Shown piece after piece: positions 33,216 through 42,139 of a DNA stretch of 64,000 nt. The DNA comes from Bacillota bacterium. Lineage in GTDB: Bacteria > Bacillota > Clostridia > Christensenellales > Aristaeellaceae. The translations under genes were made by a program, and so were the position numbers. The first letter of the stretch is position 1; every line of letters begins with the position of its first letter. The notes beneath the pieces are model-generated. The model worked only from the letters and a program-made list of their open reading frames with translations, did no database searches and was not told the origin of the DNA. The DNA lies in the NCBI GenBank assembly GCA_023436585.1, contig JAEZIN010000012.1, positions 1 to 64,000 on the forward strand, in the 5' to 3' direction.

Positions 33216-34331
33216 ATGGATACCGCAAAACCCATCCTTTCCGTCCGGGACCTGAACGTAAAATTCAGCCTCCGGGGCCGCATCCTCCACGCCATACGCG
33301 GCGTATCCCTTAATGTGTATGAAGGGGAAAGCCTGGCCATCGTCGGCGAGTCCGGCAGCGGCAAATCAGTGCTGAACAAGAATTTCATCGGGCTTTTGGA
33401 CCCCAACGGCATGGTTACCGGTGGTTCCATCCGTTATTACGGCCTCAAGGAGCCCGGCGAAATCAGTCCTCTTCTGCTTGGTGCAGATGAAGATGGCCGT
33501 CCATATGTTGACCTCGCCCTTTTCAAAGCGGAAAAAGATTGGCTGAAAATCAGGGGCCGTGAAATCTGCATGATCCCCCAAGACCCCATGACCAGCCTGA
33601 ACCCTTTAAAGAGCGTTGGCGCGCAGATATCCGAAGCATTGAAGCTGCACAGCGGCCTGAAGGGCATGGCTGCCAGGGAAGCCGCTATCCGCATCCTGGA
33701 GGATGTCCGCATTGACAACCCCAGGCGCAGGTACAGCCAATACCCCCACGAGCTGTCCGGCGGCATGCGCCAGAGGATTGTAATCGCCATTGCCGTCGCC
33801 TGCCGGCCCAAAATACTTATCTGCGACGAGCCCACCACCGCGCTGGATGTAACCATCCAGGCGCAGATACTGAACCTGCTGAAGGAACTGAAGGACAAGT
33901 ATCACCTGACGCTTTTGTTTATCACCCACGACCTGGGCGTGGTGGCCAATATCGCTGAGCGCGTGGCCGTCATGTATGCCGGCGATGTGGTGGAACTGGG
34001 CCAGGTAAACGAAATTTTCTATGATCCCAGGCATCCGTATACCTGGGCGCTTTTGTCCTCGCTGCCGCAGCTTGGGCAAAAGGGCGAAAAGCTGTACTCC
34101 ATACAGGGCACGCCGCCCAACCTGTTCAAGCAGATTCCCGGCGACGCCTTTGCCCAGCGCAACCCCATGGCCTTGAAAATCGACCATGCGGAGCAGCCGC
34201 CGTATTTTTCCGTCTCCCCCACCCATGTGGCCCGCACTTGGCTGCTGGATAAGCGCGCGCCCAAGGTATCCCCGCCAGAATCCATTCAGAAACTAAGAGA
34301 CCTGGGAGGTGTTTCCCGTGATGCAAAGTGA
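33216..34331 (+). CDS. oppD: Oligopeptide ABC transporter ATPase OppD
   Basis: 371 residues. Walker A GESGSGKS, Q-loop MIPQDPMTSLNP, signature LSGGMRQR, Walker B ILICDEPTTALDV and H-loop FITHDLGVV are intact; the C-terminal oligopeptide/dipeptide extension (HPYTWALLSSLPQ) is present, though the usual Cys residues for an iron-sulfur site are missing. An insertion of about 25 residues precedes the Q-loop (LLGADEDGRPYVDLALF). Confidence 0.94.
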   Translation: MDTAKPILSVRDLNVKFSLRGRILHAIRGVSLNVYEGESLAIVGESGSGKSVLNKNFIGLLDPNGMVTGGSIRYYGLKEPGEISPLLLGADEDGRPYVDLALFKAEKDWLKIRGREICMIPQDPMTSLNPLKSVGAQISEALKLHSGLKGMAAREAAIRILEDVRIDNPRRRYSQYPHELSGGMRQRIVIAIAVACRPKILICDEPTTALDVTIQAQILNLLKELKDKYHLTLLFITHDLGVVANIAERVAVMYAGDVVELGQVNEIFYDPRHPYTWALLSSLPQLGQKGEKLYSIQGTPPNLFKQIPGDAFAQRNPMALKIDHAEQPPYFSVSPTHVARTWLLDKRAPKVSPPESIQKLRDLGGVSRDAK

Positions 34332-35253
34332 ATACCGGGAAAAGCTCCTGGAGGTCAATAATCTGTCCGTCACCTTCGGCCGCGGGCGCCGCAAATTTGA
34401 GGCGGTCAAGGGCGTCACGTTTCATGTTTTCCGGGGCGAAACCTTTGGGGTTGTGGGCGAGTCCGGCTCCGGCAAAACCACCATCGGCCGCGCCATCGTC
34501 CGGGTGCATCCGGCCTCCGGCGGAGAAATCAAGTTTAATGGAAAAGTCATCAGCGGCAAGCTGAACAAAAGTGAGGACCTGGGGGTTACCCGCAAGATCC
34601 AGATGATCTTCCAGGACCCCATGGCCTCGCTGAACGAGCGGGCCAAGATCGATTACATCGTATCCGAAGGCATGCAGGGCCGCCATATCCCCAAAGCAAA
34701 GCTTCAAAGCATGGTCATGGATGCGCTGCAGGATGTGGGCCTTCTGCCCGAATTCTCCAGCCGTTTCCCCCATGAGTTTTCCGGCGGCCAGCGTCAGCGC
34801 ATCGGCATCGCCAGAGCGCTGATCATGAACCCAGAGTTCATTATCGCCGACGAGCCCATCTCCGCCCTGGATGTATCCATCCGGGCGCAGGTGCTCAATC
34901 TGCTCAGCGAGCTGCAAAAAAAACACGGGCTTACTTATCTGTTCATCTCCCACGACCTGTCGGTGATGCGCTTCATCTGCGACAGGATCGCCGTCATCCA
35001 CAAGGGCGTGCTGGTGGAGATGGCGGATACGGGAACACTGTTCGCCCATCCCCTCCACCCCTATACCAGGGCACTGCTTTCCGCCATTCCCCAGCCCAAC
35101 CCCATTGCGGAGAAGCAAAAGGTGCTGGAGGTGTACAATCCGTCCGTTCATGATTATGAGATCGATGCGCCGTTTTTCCGGCAGATCCGGCCGGGGCACT
35201 TCATCCACGCCAACAAGCGGGAATGGGAAAAATACGAGCAAATGCTGAAATAG
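34321..35253 (+). CDS. oppF: Oligopeptide ABC transporter ATPase OppF
   Basis: 310 residues. Walker A GESGSGKTT, Q-loop MIFQDPMASLNERAKI, signature FSGGQRQR, Walker B FIIADEPISALDV and H-loop FISHDLSVM are complete, with the HPYTRALLSAIP tail. It overlaps oppD by about ten bases. GTG 34318 or ATG 34321 are both possible, with GGGAGG upstream. Confidence 0.94.
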   Translation: MQSEYREKLLEVNNLSVTFGRGRRKFEAVKGVTFHVFRGETFGVVGESGSGKTTIGRAIVRVHPASGGEIKFNGKVISGKLNKSEDLGVTRKIQMIFQDPMASLNERAKIDYIVSEGMQGRHIPKAKLQSMVMDALQDVGLLPEFSSRFPHEFSGGQRQRIGIARALIMNPEFIIADEPISALDVSIRAQVLNLLSELQKKHGLTYLFISHDLSVMRFICDRIAVIHKGVLVEMADTGTLFAHPLHPYTRALLSAIPQPNPIAEKQKVLEVYNPSVHDYEIDAPFFRQIRPGHFIHANKREWEKYEQMLK

Positions 35254-35300
35254 CTTCAGTAAGCATTACGTTGTAATGTGATTAGCAATGCATTACGGCG

Positions 35301-35466
35301 ACCGAAGGTTTCCAAAGGGCTCCGGAGCTTAGCCGCCGCCTGTGGCGGCAATGGGGCTAGGCGCAGGAGGCTGGCGAAACAAGCGATGGGAGCGGAAGCG
35401 AACCATCGCGATGATTGAGCCAGAAGGGTAGGAAAGCCCTTTGGTCGTGCCCGTAGGCACGAAATA
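35301..35466 (+). repeat. Structured intergenic element, copy B (long form)
   Basis: Begins ACC-GAA-GGT, then an outer 10-bp stem CCAAAGGGCT / AGCCCTTTGG (35312-35321 with 35435-35444), then hairpin TCGTGCC-CGTA-GGCACGA (35445-35462) and AAAT. Inside the outer stem are more helices: TAGCC / GGCTA enclosing GCCGCC-GCCTGT-GGCGGC, and GCGATGG / CCATCGC enclosed by GGCTGGC / GAGCCAG. The outer parts match copy A at 24205-24258. It fills the metY leader but fits no SAM riboswitch or T-box that I know. Confidence 0.65.
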
Positions 35467-35499
35467 GGTTACATTTTCAAAACAAAGGAGACTTGCTCT

Positions 35500-36765
35500 A
35501 TGCTTCACGACGAAACCAAATGCCTCCATTCCGGCTATACCCCCAAAAACGGCGAACCCAGGGTCCCTCCCATCGTACAAAGCACCACCTATGTCTTTGA
35601 CTCTACCGCACAAATCGGCGCTCTTTTTGATATGCCCACCGCCCACATGTATTCCCGCTTCTCCAACCCCACGGTGGAAGCAGTGGAAAAAAAGATCGCC
35701 GACCTGGAAGGCGGCGTGGGGGCCATGTGCACGTCCTCCGGACAGGCGGCGTCTCTTCTTTCCATCCTGAATCTTTGCAAAAGCGGGGAGAGCTTCGTTT
35801 GCGCATCCACCATATACGGGGGCACCGTGAACCTGTTCGCGGTAACGCTCAAACGTCTTGGGATTGAAGCCATCTTTGTGGACGCCGACGCGGATGCGGA
35901 TACGATTCAAAAGGCCTTCAGGCCCAACACCCGGGCGGTTTTCGGCGAAACGCTGGCCAACCCCGCCCTTTGCGTACTGGATATCGAAAAGTTCGCGGAC
36001 ATCGCCCACAAAAACGGTGTGCCGCTGATTATCGACAACACCTTTGCCACGCCCATTCTGTGCAAGCCCTTCACCTTCGGGGCAGACATCATCGTCCATT
36101 CCACCACCAAATATATGGACGGCCACGCCTTGCAGGTGGGCGGTGTCATCGTAGACGGGGGTACCTTTGACTGGGCAAACGGCAAGTTCCCGGAGTTCAC
36201 GGAGCCGGATGCATCCTACCACGGTGTTATTTACACCCGTGATTTTGGCAAGCTGGCCTATATCATCAAGGCGCGTATGCAGCTCATGCGGGACTTTGGC
36301 TGCTATCCCGCGGCCCATTCCGCTTTCCTTTTGAATCTTGGTCTGGAGACGCTGCCTGTGCGCATGCACAAATACTGCGAAAACGGCCTGGCAGCCGCAA
36401 AATATCTGCAAAGCTGCCCGCAGGTGGAGTCGGTGCGCTATGCTGCGCTGCCAGGTGACCGCTACCACGATCTGGCGCAAAAGTACCTGCCTAACGGCAC
36501 CTGCGGCGTCATTTCCTTTGTGATGAAGGGCGGCCGTGAGCCGGCGGTCCGTTTTATGGACAGCCTCAAGCTGGCCTCCAAGGAAGTCCATGTGGCGGAC
36601 ATACGCACCTGCGTCCTGCATCCCGCCAGTGCCACCCACAGGCAGCTGACGGAAGAGCAGCTTGTGGCCGCCGGCGTCAATCCCGGCCTCATCCGCATCT
36701 CCGTAGGTCTTGAGCATATTGACGACATATTGGAGGATATCCGCCAGGCCATGGCTGCTGTCTGA
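35500..36765 (+). CDS. metY: O-acetylhomoserine sulfhydrylase family PLP enzyme
   Basis: 421 residues of the Cys/Met-metabolism PLP family. Visible are MYSRFSNPTVEAVEKKIADLEGG, TSSGQAA, the Asp of IDNTFATP and the Schiff-base Lys in HSTTKYMDGH. Length over 420 with an insertion around WANGKFPEFTEP fits MetY (homocysteine from O-acetylhomoserine and sulfide) better than cystathionine synthases of about 380 residues; methionine gamma-lyase remains possible. AAAGGAG precedes the ATG. Structured element B fills the leader. Confidence 0.85.
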   Translation: MLHDETKCLHSGYTPKNGEPRVPPIVQSTTYVFDSTAQIGALFDMPTAHMYSRFSNPTVEAVEKKIADLEGGVGAMCTSSGQAASLLSILNLCKSGESFVCASTIYGGTVNLFAVTLKRLGIEAIFVDADADADTIQKAFRPNTRAVFGETLANPALCVLDIEKFADIAHKNGVPLIIDNTFATPILCKPFTFGADIIVHSTTKYMDGHALQVGGVIVDGGTFDWANGKFPEFTEPDASYHGVIYTRDFGKLAYIIKARMQLMRDFGCYPAAHSAFLLNLGLETLPVRMHKYCENGLAAAKYLQSCPQVESVRYAALPGDRYHDLAQKYLPNGTCGVISFVMKGGREPAVRFMDSLKLASKEVHVADIRTCVLHPASATHRQLTEEQLVAAGVNPGLIRISVGLEHIDDILEDIRQAMAAV

Positions 36766-36770
36766 TGTGA

Positions 36771-36814
36771 AAAAATCCGCCGCGTTTTCATTAGAAAGCG
36801 CGGCGGTTTTTTTT
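36771..36814. terminator. Terminator of metY, bidirectional
   Basis: Stem CCGCCGCG / CGCGGCGG with a 14-base loop, five A before and eight T after. It serves metY on the plus strand and the convergent acetyltransferase on the minus strand. Confidence 0.93.
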
Positions 36815-36816
36815 GC

Positions 36817-37362
36817 TTATCCGTTATTTTGTTTTGTCAGCCTCTTGGCCATATAGATGTCCGGCTTGCCAACTCCATTCACATCAGGCAGCACACCTAC
36901 GATCTGAAAACCCTGCTTCTGATAAAATTGATACGGATGCTTTTTCAGGTTCCGTATGTTTGCAATCCGCTCCCAAAGATGGTCATACAGGTCCACATTG
37001 GACAAAGAAGTCTTGTCGAACTCGTCGTCCGTACCTAGATACAGCGTAATACCGCCCTTATGGAGCACTTCAATCTCCAGCGCCTTGACCAGCGCCCTCC
37101 CAAGGCCTTGGCCCTGATATCCCGGAAAAACCGCCAGGGGATGCAGCTCCCAGCCTGTGACACCGTAATGAGGCGCAGCGCCCACAAATCCTGCCAGACG
37201 TCCATCCACCAATGCCATCAGGGATATCCGATTATCCGACAGGCATTCTTCCACTTCTTCCATCGCACTGTCCGTATAACAATGGGGAAAGCATGCGGTC
37301 AGCAGATCAGATAGCTCGCGCCGGTATTCGGGTTGGCTTTTGTCAAAAGGAACGACGATCAT
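36817..37362 (-). CDS. GNAT acetyltransferase of the AAC(6')-Ii type
   Basis: 181 residues. Compared from memory with Enterococcus faecium AAC(6')-Ii (182 residues), matching blocks lie along the whole chain: SDLL near the start, GVTGWELHPL (67-76), GGITLYLGTDD (103-113), DLYDH, and HPYQFYQKQGF with IVGVLP and KPDIYMAK at the end. The acetyl-CoA loop is GYQGQGLG (81-88). It may acetylate aminoglycosides or a cell-wall amino sugar or peptide. The stop-to-start gap from dppA is 18 bases, so it is the last gene of the alr-M20-dppA operon. Confidence 0.85.
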   Translation of the reverse strand: MIVVPFDKSQPEYRRELSDLLTACFPHCYTDSAMEEVEECLSDNRISLMALVDGRLAGFVGAAPHYGVTGWELHPLAVFPGYQGQGLGRALVKALEIEVLHKGGITLYLGTDDEFDKTSLSNVDLYDHLWERIANIRNLKKHPYQFYQKQGFQIVGVLPDVNGVGKPDIYMAKRLTKQNNG

Positions 37363-37380
37363 ACTTCCCTCTTGAAATCA

Positions 37381-38181
37381 TCACAGGCAGAAATGGAAGA
37401 AACGCAGAACCTCCAAATAATCATCCGTTTCAAAGCGTACCGTGCGCGCATCCGTTTGCACGCATCCTGGATAGAAGCTGTTGCTGAAGGCCGCCGCGTG
37501 TTCCTTATAGCATATCTCAACCATAAAATGCTCCGGTATAGGAAACATGCATTTGCTCGCATCCAGCGTCATGGCTTTTTGCGCCGCTTCCTTGATGAGC
37601 CGCACCGCCACGTTCGGATGGATGGAGACCGCTCCCCTGCCCATTCCCTCATTCACCGGCACGGTCAATATGTTAGGATTGACGGATGTAATCCAGTCGC
37701 ATAGCGCCTTGTCTCCCGTTACCAGCAAAACAGGCACCTTCATCATGGCGGCGGTGAGGCTGTTGATCATCAGCTCCGACGCCAGCTGGCCGTTGATCTT
37801 CACAAACACGTTTTGCGTGTTCATGGTGTGTGAGAGCGGGTTGCCATTAATACCGGCAGCGGAATGGTAACCAGTGAAAAATACACCGGAATAGCTTTCG
37901 TCCAGCCCTGCCATCATGCTGAACAGGTTCCCGGCCCACCCGCGGAAGATGCTCGCCGTTTCAGGCAGCTCCGCTGGATCAATGTTCCTGGCGGAATCAT
38001 GGGCATCCTTCACAAGTATGGCATCCGCCCCGCCGGAAGCCGCGCCTTCGCAGGCGGCAGCCACCTCCCTGGTCATCTGCCTGGCGAACGGCGTGTAATC
38101 CGGTTTGTTCTTGCCCGTTTCATCCCAATGGACGATGCCGCAAGTACCTTCCATATCTGCGGAGAGAAAAATCTTCTTCAT
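37381..38181 (-). CDS. dppA: D-aminopeptidase, M55 family (DppA-like)
   Basis: 266 residues. The zinc motif SADMEGTCGI at the N-terminus, then VKDAHDSARN, FTGYHSAAG and LVTGDKALC, place it with DppA of Bacillus, which cleaves D-Ala-D-Ala and D-Ala-Gly-Gly. No signal peptide, so it acts on imported or recycled peptides. ATG 38181 has AAAGGA eight bases upstream; its ATG region overlaps the M20 stop. Sits with alanine racemase and an M20 hydrolase. Confidence 0.9.
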   Translation of the reverse strand: MKKIFLSADMEGTCGIVHWDETGKNKPDYTPFARQMTREVAAACEGAASGGADAILVKDAHDSARNIDPAELPETASIFRGWAGNLFSMMAGLDESYSGVFFTGYHSAAGINGNPLSHTMNTQNVFVKINGQLASELMINSLTAAMMKVPVLLVTGDKALCDWITSVNPNILTVPVNEGMGRGAVSIHPNVAVRLIKEAAQKAMTLDASKCMFPIPEHFMVEICYKEHAAAFSNSFYPGCVQTDARTVRFETDDYLEVLRFFHFCL

Positions 38182-38186
38182 TTGCA

Positions 38187-39356
38187 TTATCCTTTCAAAA
38201 AGTCCAGCGCCATCGCCGCCTGCAGCGACGCGCCGATTTTCAGGCAGCCTTCGTCCACATGAAAATCGCAGGTGTGCAGCGCGGAACCTACGCCGCAGCC
38301 CAGATCGTAATACACACCGGGCGTTTTCTCTACAAAGAAGCTGAAGCTTTCCACCCCCAGGCTGGGATGCTCCCGGGTGATGATATTCTTATCGCCGATC
38401 ATATCTTTGGCAACCGTCAGGAATTGATCATGGAGCGCTTCATCATTGTACACAGCCCCGTATCCATCCGGCGCGGCGATGGTAGCGCTCCCCCCCATGG
38501 CCCTGGCAATGGCGGCGGGTATCTCCTGCAGCTTTTCCTTAAGCAGTGCCCGCGTCTCGGGCTTTAGCGTACGCAGGGTACCCTCAATTTCCACATGATC
38601 GCAAATCACATTGCGCGCCGTACCGCCCGTGATTTTGCCGAAGGTCACCACCGCGCTGTCCAAGGGGGAAACATTGCGGCTTACCAGCGTCTGCAGCGCC
38701 GTGATGATCTGGGATGCGATGGCGATGGCATCCACTCCCCGCTCAGGATACGCGCCATGGCAGCCCAAGCCGGAAACATGAATGCTCAACGCATTGCTGG
38801 CGCCGCTGACGCAGCCCTCCCTGGAATACACCACGCCTGCCGGCTGGTCCGGCAGCATATGTAGCCCGAACACCGCATCAACAAGCGGATTTTGAAGGCA
38901 TCCGGCGGCCACCATGTCCTGGGCGCCGCCTGTTGTTTCTTCCGCCGGCTCGAAAAGGAGCTTCACCTGACCGTGAAGCTTATCCCTGTTCGCCATCAAA
39001 ATTTTGGCTGCGCCTAACGCAATGGCCATATGGGCATCGTGTCCGCAGGCATGCATCCTGCCCGGTATCTGCGAGGTAAATGGCAGATCCGTTGCCTCCT
39101 GGACGGGCAGCGCGTCCATATCCGCCCGCAGGGCAATGGTTTTCCCGGGAAATGTTCCGCGGATCAGCCCCACCACCGCGTACTGGTTAGGATACGTGAT
39201 CGTTTCAATGTTCAGTTCGGCCAGTCTATCCAGAATAAAACGCTGGGTTTTCTCTTCCTGGCCACTCAGCTCCGGCTGCATATGCAGCTGCCTTCGAATG
39301 TCGATGATCCAGGCTTCAATTTCATCCGCTTGACGCTTCACATAATCATAGGCCAT
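38187..39356 (-). CDS. M20-family amidohydrolase
   Basis: 389 residues. It has the metal ligands of the M20D group: LRADMDALPVQE, MHACGHDAHMA, EPAEETTGGA with catalytic Glu, GLHMLPD and a late His (LHTCDFHVDE). Relatives include N-acetyl-diaminopimelate deacetylase, hippurate hydrolase and N-acyl-amino-acid deacylases. The neighbours favour an N-acyl amino acid or peptide derived from cell wall. Overlaps alr by 11 bases. Confidence 0.9.
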   Translation of the reverse strand: MAYDYVKRQADEIEAWIIDIRRQLHMQPELSGQEEKTQRFILDRLAELNIETITYPNQYAVVGLIRGTFPGKTIALRADMDALPVQEATDLPFTSQIPGRMHACGHDAHMAIALGAAKILMANRDKLHGQVKLLFEPAEETTGGAQDMVAAGCLQNPLVDAVFGLHMLPDQPAGVVYSREGCVSGASNALSIHVSGLGCHGAYPERGVDAIAIASQIITALQTLVSRNVSPLDSAVVTFGKITGGTARNVICDHVEIEGTLRTLKPETRALLKEKLQEIPAAIARAMGGSATIAAPDGYGAVYNDEALHDQFLTVAKDMIGDKNIITREHPSLGVESFSFFVEKTPGVYYDLGCGVGSALHTCDFHVDEGCLKIGASLQAAMALDFLKG

Positions 39357-40518
39357 ACATCATTCTCCCGTCCGATGAAAGATAATCAAGTACCTTTAAG
39401 ACCTTCCCGTTTTTCATGTATACCCGCAGCGGCCTCCGGCTGACGATGGTGATGGCCTCGTTCCTGTTGGTATGGGCCCAGTCGGCATATTGCATATAGG
39501 AAATGCCGCCCCCCAGCAGAGTAACCTCATCCCCTTCACACACACCAGGGATTTCAGTTACGTCCACCATCATCTGGTCCATGCAAACCAGGCCGAGCAC
39601 AGGGGCGAGCTTCCCCCGGATCAAAACACTGGCCACCCTGGACATGCACCGGGGATACCCGTCTCCATAACCCGCGCACAGTGTGGCCACGCGGGAATTT
39701 CGAGTAAGAGGTGATCCGCTGTCGTAGCCCACCGTTTCCCCGGCGGCCACATCCGTCACCTGGGCGACATTGGTCTTCAAGCACAGCGTTTCATGGCATT
39801 GAAAATCGATACTTTCGCTGCCCATGGGCCGGACGCCAAAAAGCAGCGCACCGGTACGTACACGGTTGTACTGCCACTGGGGATACCTGACCATACCGAT
39901 GGAATCGCACAGGTGCATTTCGGGGATACGCATCCCCTGTTCCGCCAGAGCATCATACATACCCTTAAGCAAATCGTGCTGCTTCCCGTCCCGTTCCTTA
40001 TTGGTCAAGGCAAGATGCGTAAACAGCCCCTGTACAAAAATATGCTTCAGCTGCCCAATCTTCAATATATCTTGGATAGCCTGAGGCCCCGGCACAAAAC
40101 CCAGCCTGTGCATGCCTGTATCGGCTTTGATATGGATGACTCCCTTTGTACGTGCTTTGGCGGCGGCACGGTCGATAGAAACAGCCTGGCCCAGGGAGGC
40201 AACGGTTAGTTGTATATTCTGCCGCACGGATTCCAAAAGCGCCTCCTCCTCGGTCACGGTCATGACGAGGATCTCTTTTGATATACCTGCCGCTCGCAAT
40301 TCGAAGGCTTCCCTGATGCAGCTTACGGCAAAGCTGTCCGCTCCGGCCTCCTTAAGAGCGTTCGCCACCTCCACCGCCCCATGCCCGTAGGCGTTGGATT
40401 TCAGTACGCAGGTGACCTTCGTCCCCGGCCCGCACAGTCTGCATGCTTCCTTATAATTATGCACGATCCCGTCCAGATCGATCTCCACCCACGACCTATG
40501 CAAGAAAGAGTTCTGCAT
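39346..40518 (-). CDS. alr: Alanine racemase
   Basis: 390 residues. PLP-binding Lys in VLKSNAYGHG, substrate-region GMHRLGF, and the catalytic Tyr domain with AGYGDGYPRCMS, all typical of fold-III racemases. It interconverts L- and D-alanine. First of a run with M20, DppA and the acetyltransferase. Since D-alanine-releasing DppA is co-transcribed, the catabolic direction (D to L) is likely; it may also be the biosynthetic enzyme. Confidence 0.95.
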   Translation of the reverse strand: MQNSFLHRSWVEIDLDGIVHNYKEACRLCGPGTKVTCVLKSNAYGHGAVEVANALKEAGADSFAVSCIREAFELRAAGISKEILVMTVTEEEALLESVRQNIQLTVASLGQAVSIDRAAAKARTKGVIHIKADTGMHRLGFVPGPQAIQDILKIGQLKHIFVQGLFTHLALTNKERDGKQHDLLKGMYDALAEQGMRIPEMHLCDSIGMVRYPQWQYNRVRTGALLFGVRPMGSESIDFQCHETLCLKTNVAQVTDVAAGETVGYDSGSPLTRNSRVATLCAGYGDGYPRCMSRVASVLIRGKLAPVLGLVCMDQMMVDVTEIPGVCEGDEVTLLGGGISYMQYADWAHTNRNEAITIVSRRPLRVYMKNGKVLKVLDYLSSDGRMMYGL

Positions 40519-40614
40519 GTACGCTTCCGCCCATCCTTCATATATGGGAAACTCTTTGGGAAATTCCTTCTTTTTGCATTTTGATATCCCCAGTCACAAA
40601 TGATACCCAATCAT

Positions 40615-40986
40615 TCATCCGCGCTTTAAGTCTGTTTTTTCCTGGAAACGGGCAGCCTTGACGGCCACGCGCTGGTGAAAGGCTTTTCCGATTAGGCCGC
40701 ACGCATCATATGCCGAAATCTCAAACTCATAAGCGCGCCCTTCCTGGGATACAAGCTTTGCTTCCGCCCATACCTTCATGCCTATGGGCGTAGCCGCCTC
40801 ATGGCTTACCTCGATACGTGTTCCTACGGTGGTTACACCATCCTCCAGCGAACCCGCCAGCGCGTTGCAGGCCGCCTTCTCCATCAAGGCCACCAAAGCC
40901 GGCGTTGCAAACACATTAAGGCTTCCGCTGCCCATGTGCCTGGCGGTCGTTTCCGCAGTTACGATTGCTTCCTGCTTACCTGTCAT
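40615..40986 (-). CDS. Hot-dog fold thioesterase (FlK-like)
   Basis: 123 residues. The pattern TARHMGSGSLNVFATPALVALMEKA, with a later GTRIEVSHEAATPIGMKV, matches the small thioesterase group that includes fluoroacetyl-CoA thioesterase. The ATPALVALME helix is the hot-dog central helix. It hydrolyses an acyl-CoA whose identity is not known. ATG 40986 overlaps the end of the YbaK gene by four bases and has GGAGG ten bases upstream. Confidence 0.82.
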   Translation of the reverse strand: MTGKQEAIVTAETTARHMGSGSLNVFATPALVALMEKAACNALAGSLEDGVTTVGTRIEVSHEAATPIGMKVWAEAKLVSQEGRAYEFEISAYDACGLIGKAFHQRVAVKAARFQEKTDLKRG

Positions 40987-41471
40987 GCGCTTATTTCCTC
41001 CTGCCATCCCTTGCATGCATCCACCCATCCCGCGCATTGGCTGGTAAGCTCCAACTCCTGCATGGTCATTTCCACCGCGCTGTTGCCGGAGCCACAGGCG
41101 GGGAACACAGTCGCAAACCGTTTGAGGGAATCGTCCAGGTATACTTTCACCAGTGGGTTCTCAATCGCAAATGGGCATACGCCGCCCACTGCGTGGCCTA
41201 CGCTTTCGGCTACTTCCTGGGGAGCCAGCATCCTGGCCTTCAGGCCGAAAGCTGCCTTGAACTTTGCGTTGTCAATTCTCGCATCCCCTGCCGCTACCAG
41301 CAGGATCGGCCCCTCCGGCCCCTGAAAGGACAGCGTTTTGGCGATTCTGGCCTCCTGGGTATTTAAAGCCTTGCCCGCCAGTTCCACCGTGGCGCTGGAT
41401 ACTGCAAGCTCCATCACACGGCCTGCCATATGGTACTTTTCCAGATAAGCCTTTACACGTTCTACAGACAT
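40983..41471 (-). CDS. YbaK/EbsC family aminoacyl-tRNA deacylase
   Basis: 162 residues. The fold signature runs TVELAGKALNTQEARIAKTLSF, LLVAAGDARID and the Lys/Gly-rich VGHAVGGVCPFAI, typical of proteins that clear mischarged Cys-tRNA(Pro) or similar. ATG 41471 follows AAGGA; the longer frame to 41684 runs through the divergent promoter area. Co-translated with the thioesterase. Confidence 0.87.
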   Translation of the reverse strand: MSVERVKAYLEKYHMAGRVMELAVSSATVELAGKALNTQEARIAKTLSFQGPEGPILLVAAGDARIDNAKFKAAFGLKARMLAPQEVAESVGHAVGGVCPFAIENPLVKVYLDDSLKRFATVFPACGSGNSAVEMTMQELELTSQCAGWVDACKGWQEEISA

Positions 41472-41668
41472 GCTACCGCTTCCTTTGGTATAATTATAAC
41501 GAATCCATGATATGCCATACGGAAAAGGGCTGTCAAGGCATTTAGCCGCATCATCCCAAATTTCCACATCTTTCTTATGGCCGTTGACAAATGCTTCCGC
41601 CAATGATAGCATACTTTCATGGTATTTCCATCGGAATTTTACTATTGGATTGTGGGAGGCGCCCTTCC

Positions 41669-42106
41669 ATGAAAATCTCCACAAAAGGCCGGTATGGCAT
41701 GCGGCTGATGCTGGACCTGGCCCTGCACAACAACGGCTCCTACATTCCCCTAAAGGAAGTGGCCAGCCGACAGGAGCTTCCGGAAAAGTACATGGAGCAG
41801 ATCATCACCCCCTTAAGCCGGGCCGGCTTTTTGCGGGGTGTCCGCGGCGCGCAGGGAGGATATCAACTGACCCGCAACGCCAATGAATATACGGTGGGCA
41901 TGATCCTTCGCACCATGGAAGGCGATCTTTCGGTGGTCAGCCCTGTGGACAGCGGCCAGGAAACGGGCGACATCGCCGCTCATATTGTGGTGAACAGCGT
42001 CTGGACCCGTATCAATGATGCCATCGAGCAGGTAGTAGATCATATCACCCTGGCCGAACTGGTGGAAGATTACAACCGTCATGCATCGGACAACTATATC
42101 ATATAG
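41669..42106 (+). CDS. Rrf2-family regulator, CymR-like
   Basis: 145 residues. Opens with MKISTKGRYGMRLMLDLA, nearly the CymR start, and has the winged helix LPEKYMEQIITPLSRAGFLRGVRGAQGGYQLT. No Cys is present at all, so it cannot carry the iron-sulfur cluster of IscR or NsrR. CymR controls sulfur amino-acid genes with cysteine synthase as partner, which fits the MetNI-like genes that follow 33 bases downstream. GGAGG precedes the ATG at 41669. Confidence 0.85.
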   Translation: MKISTKGRYGMRLMLDLALHNNGSYIPLKEVASRQELPEKYMEQIITPLSRAGFLRGVRGAQGGYQLTRNANEYTVGMILRTMEGDLSVVSPVDSGQETGDIAAHIVVNSVWTRINDAIEQVVDHITLAELVEDYNRHASDNYII

Positions 42107-42139
42107 CCCAAACCGGCCTAACGGGAGGAAGGACTTCTC

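Noticed and set aside
35254..35499. SAM (S-box) riboswitch or T-box ahead of metY
   Set aside because: Neither the S-box core nor the T-box TGG sequence and terminator pairing could be found; the leader instead holds the repeated structured element.
35329..36717. 462-codon open frame opposite metY, and similar frames opposite oppF
   Set aside because: Shadow of GC-rich codons; no ribosome site or domain, while the plus-strand genes have complete motifs.
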